Below are positions 5,085-6,151 of a stretch of DNA of 6,151 nucleotides, piece by piece. The stretch is from Parachlamydiales bacterium (GTDB taxonomy: Bacteria; Chlamydiota; Chlamydiia; Chlamydiales; Simkaniaceae). Below the pieces are notes generated by a model, which had not been told where the DNA came from, did no database searches, and saw only the letters and a list, made by a program, of their open reading frames with translations. Both the position numbers and the translations under genes were made by a program. The DNA lies in contig DAOWHK010000041.1 of assembly GCA_030641465.1 (NCBI GenBank), positions 1 through 6,151 of the forward strand, given 5' to 3'. Each line of letters starts with the position of its first letter. The stretch's first letter is position 1.

Positions 5085-6151
5085 AATCTCTCTCCATTTA
5101 TTGATGATTTCCGCAGCAATAGGTGCTGCTTCTTTTCCATAATCCCCATATTTCAAATAGACGACAACCACAAGTTCGGGGCTTTCATAAACACTCTCCT
5201 CCTTGTCATTAAAAGAGATCCCTCCAAACCAAATATCTTTGCATAGAATTGATTTTGCGTCTTGATCAAGAAAAGGGCGGTAGTAGCGCTCTGCTGTCGA
5301 CGTTTTTCCAACCAGTTGGTTTTTTAAAGAGTTATAGGCTTTCATTTTTTTTGGCCTTTCAAAAAGAGCGCGAATAGCAGTCGGTCTTGCTCCTCCATGT
5401 ACACCCCAGACAACTCGATTTAAACTGCTTAGAAGGTAATGTCTAACTTCATTTGGCATAGAAATGGACCTGATGACTTTTGGGTCAGTCTTGATACTTT
5501 GAGAGGTTTTGCCAAGTGATTCTGTTTCTTTAAATAGCGGAAAATGGATTCCAATACTCTGGTAGTACGTAGCATAGGGCGAAGCTGTTTTTGTAATGAG
5601 GGAAGCTTTGTCTGTTTGTAGATCGTTTATTTGATGAATGATTTGGGGTTTTAATACATGCCCCTTATTTGCAAGAGTTGCAAGCATTACAGCTGTTTGA
5701 AGAGGTGTGACTACAAGGGAGTGTTGCCCAATTGCAAACGAATAAAGGCCTGTGCGATTTTCTCGGAGGTCATAGGGAATATGACCTGGATATTCATAAG
5801 GCAAATCAATTCCCGTTTTTACCCCAAATCCAAAGCTGCGCGTTGCCTCTTTTAAATCTTGAGAAGAGCGAATAACATCTCCTGCAAGTAAAGAAAAATA
5901 TATGTTACTTGAGCGCTCCATTGCTGTTTGAAAATCCACTTTCCCTAAATTTGCATGAGTTCTAGGGAGCGTTCCTCCTTTATATCTTCGATAAATGGGC
6001 CTTCGATCCATTGTATATCCAAGAATTGTGCTACTCGAAACTGCGGAATAAGAAGCTGTTTCATCATAGATAGTTAGTGGGTTTAGATCGGGAATATAGG
6101 GATTGTCCTTGCACACCTCATAGGTCTCGCGAAGAGCCTCATATCCTGTTA
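5067..6151 (-). CDS. Class B penicillin-binding protein, probable PBP2, C-terminal part (5' end outside window)
   Basis: The frame runs on the minus strand from the right edge to a TAG at 5067-5069, about 360 residues. A GTG at 6114-6116 is internal, because the frame continues upstream as TGYEALRETYE, so the gene is truncated by the window. It encodes the transpeptidase domain that cross-links peptidoglycan in the periplasm. Visible motifs are the SxN box Ser-Ser-Asn (5904-5912; RSSNIYFSLLAGD), FGFGVKTGIDLPYEYPG, AIGQHSLVVTPLQTA and the third box GKTSTAE (Lys-Thr-Ser at 5298-5306), where KTG or KSG is usual. The catalytic SxxK is not present and must lie upstream, more than about 80 residues before SxN, a longer gap than in E. 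coli PBP2. GIDLP and the GQ..VVTPLQ region fit the PBP2 (mrdA)/FtsI class; PBP2 is favoured but FtsI is not excluded. It converges with the co-polymerase gene, overlapping by 18 bp, and is probably not part of its operon. Confidence 0.85.
   Translation of the reverse strand, partial: TGYEALRETYEVCKDNPYIPDLNPLTIYDETASYSAVSSSTILGYTMDRRPIYRRYKGGTLPRTHANLGKVDFQTAMERSSNIYFSLLAGDVIRSSQDLKEATRSFGFGVKTGIDLPYEYPGHIPYDLRENRTGLYSFAIGQHSLVVTPLQTAVMLATLANKGHVLKPQIIHQINDLQTDKASLITKTASPYATYYQSIGIHFPLFKETESLGKTSQSIKTDPKVIRSISMPNEVRHYLLSSLNRVVWGVHGGARPTAIRALFERPKKMKAYNSLKNQLVGKTSTAERYYRPFLDQDAKSILCKDIWFGGISFNDKEESVYESPELVVVVYLKYGDYGKEAAPIAAEIINKWREILAKAK

Noticed and set aside
5658..5855. Cysteine-rich 65-codon open frame on the plus strand
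   Set aside because: It is antisense to the well-conserved AIGQHSLVVTPLQ region of the penicillin-binding protein. The apparent cysteine pattern comes from the complementary codons.
6114..6116. GTG as a possible start of the penicillin-binding protein
   Set aside because: The frame continues upstream with plausible residues (TGYEALRETYE), and a start here would leave out the catalytic SxxK box and the membrane anchor.

Overview
The window holds a small polysaccharide-export locus from an AT-rich, tightly packed bacterial genome. Reading the protein style only, with no database search, the best guess is a Chlamydiota bacterium of the environmental (amoeba-associated) kind. The hints are the look of the penicillin-binding protein C-terminus (a KTS box in place of KTG, and long spacing ahead of the SxN box) and the unusual middle region of the Wzz-like protein. 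This is an inference of about even confidence.

Layout. (1) Positions 1-281, plus strand: the C-terminal end of a gene that begins outside the window and that I do not recognise. (2) 259-1218, minus strand: a complete short-chain dehydrogenase-type sugar-nucleotide epimerase, most likely UDP-glucuronate 4-epimerase. (3) 1219-1269: a 51-bp divergent intergenic region with a near-perfect 27-bp inverted repeat at its centre. (4) 1270-2334, plus: a Wza-family outer-membrane polysaccharide export protein with a Poly_export domain, two SLBB domains and a C-terminal helix. (5) 2331-5084, plus: a 917-residue Wzz/Wzc-like polysaccharide co-polymerase, starting in an ATGA overlap with (4). (6) 5067-6151, minus: the C-terminal part of a class B penicillin-binding protein, probably PBP2, truncated by the window edge. 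There is no gene-free stretch longer than 51 bp. Both convergent gene pairs overlap at their 3' ends, by 23 bp and 18 bp.

How the genes fit together. The epimerase would supply UDP-galacturonate for a surface polysaccharide. The Wza-like protein would form the outer-membrane exit channel. The Wzz/Wzc-like protein would span the periplasm from the inner membrane and control polymerisation and export. The most interesting point is that this co-polymerase keeps the overall shape of a fused bacterial tyrosine kinase (BY-kinase) domain, but every nucleotide-binding motif is degraded and there is no C-terminal tyrosine cluster, so it looks like a pseudokinase. Its periplasmic part is also far longer than in classical Wzc. 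The divergent arrangement around a shared palindrome suggests joint control of precursor supply and export. The penicillin-binding protein belongs to cell-wall synthesis and is probably only a neighbour.
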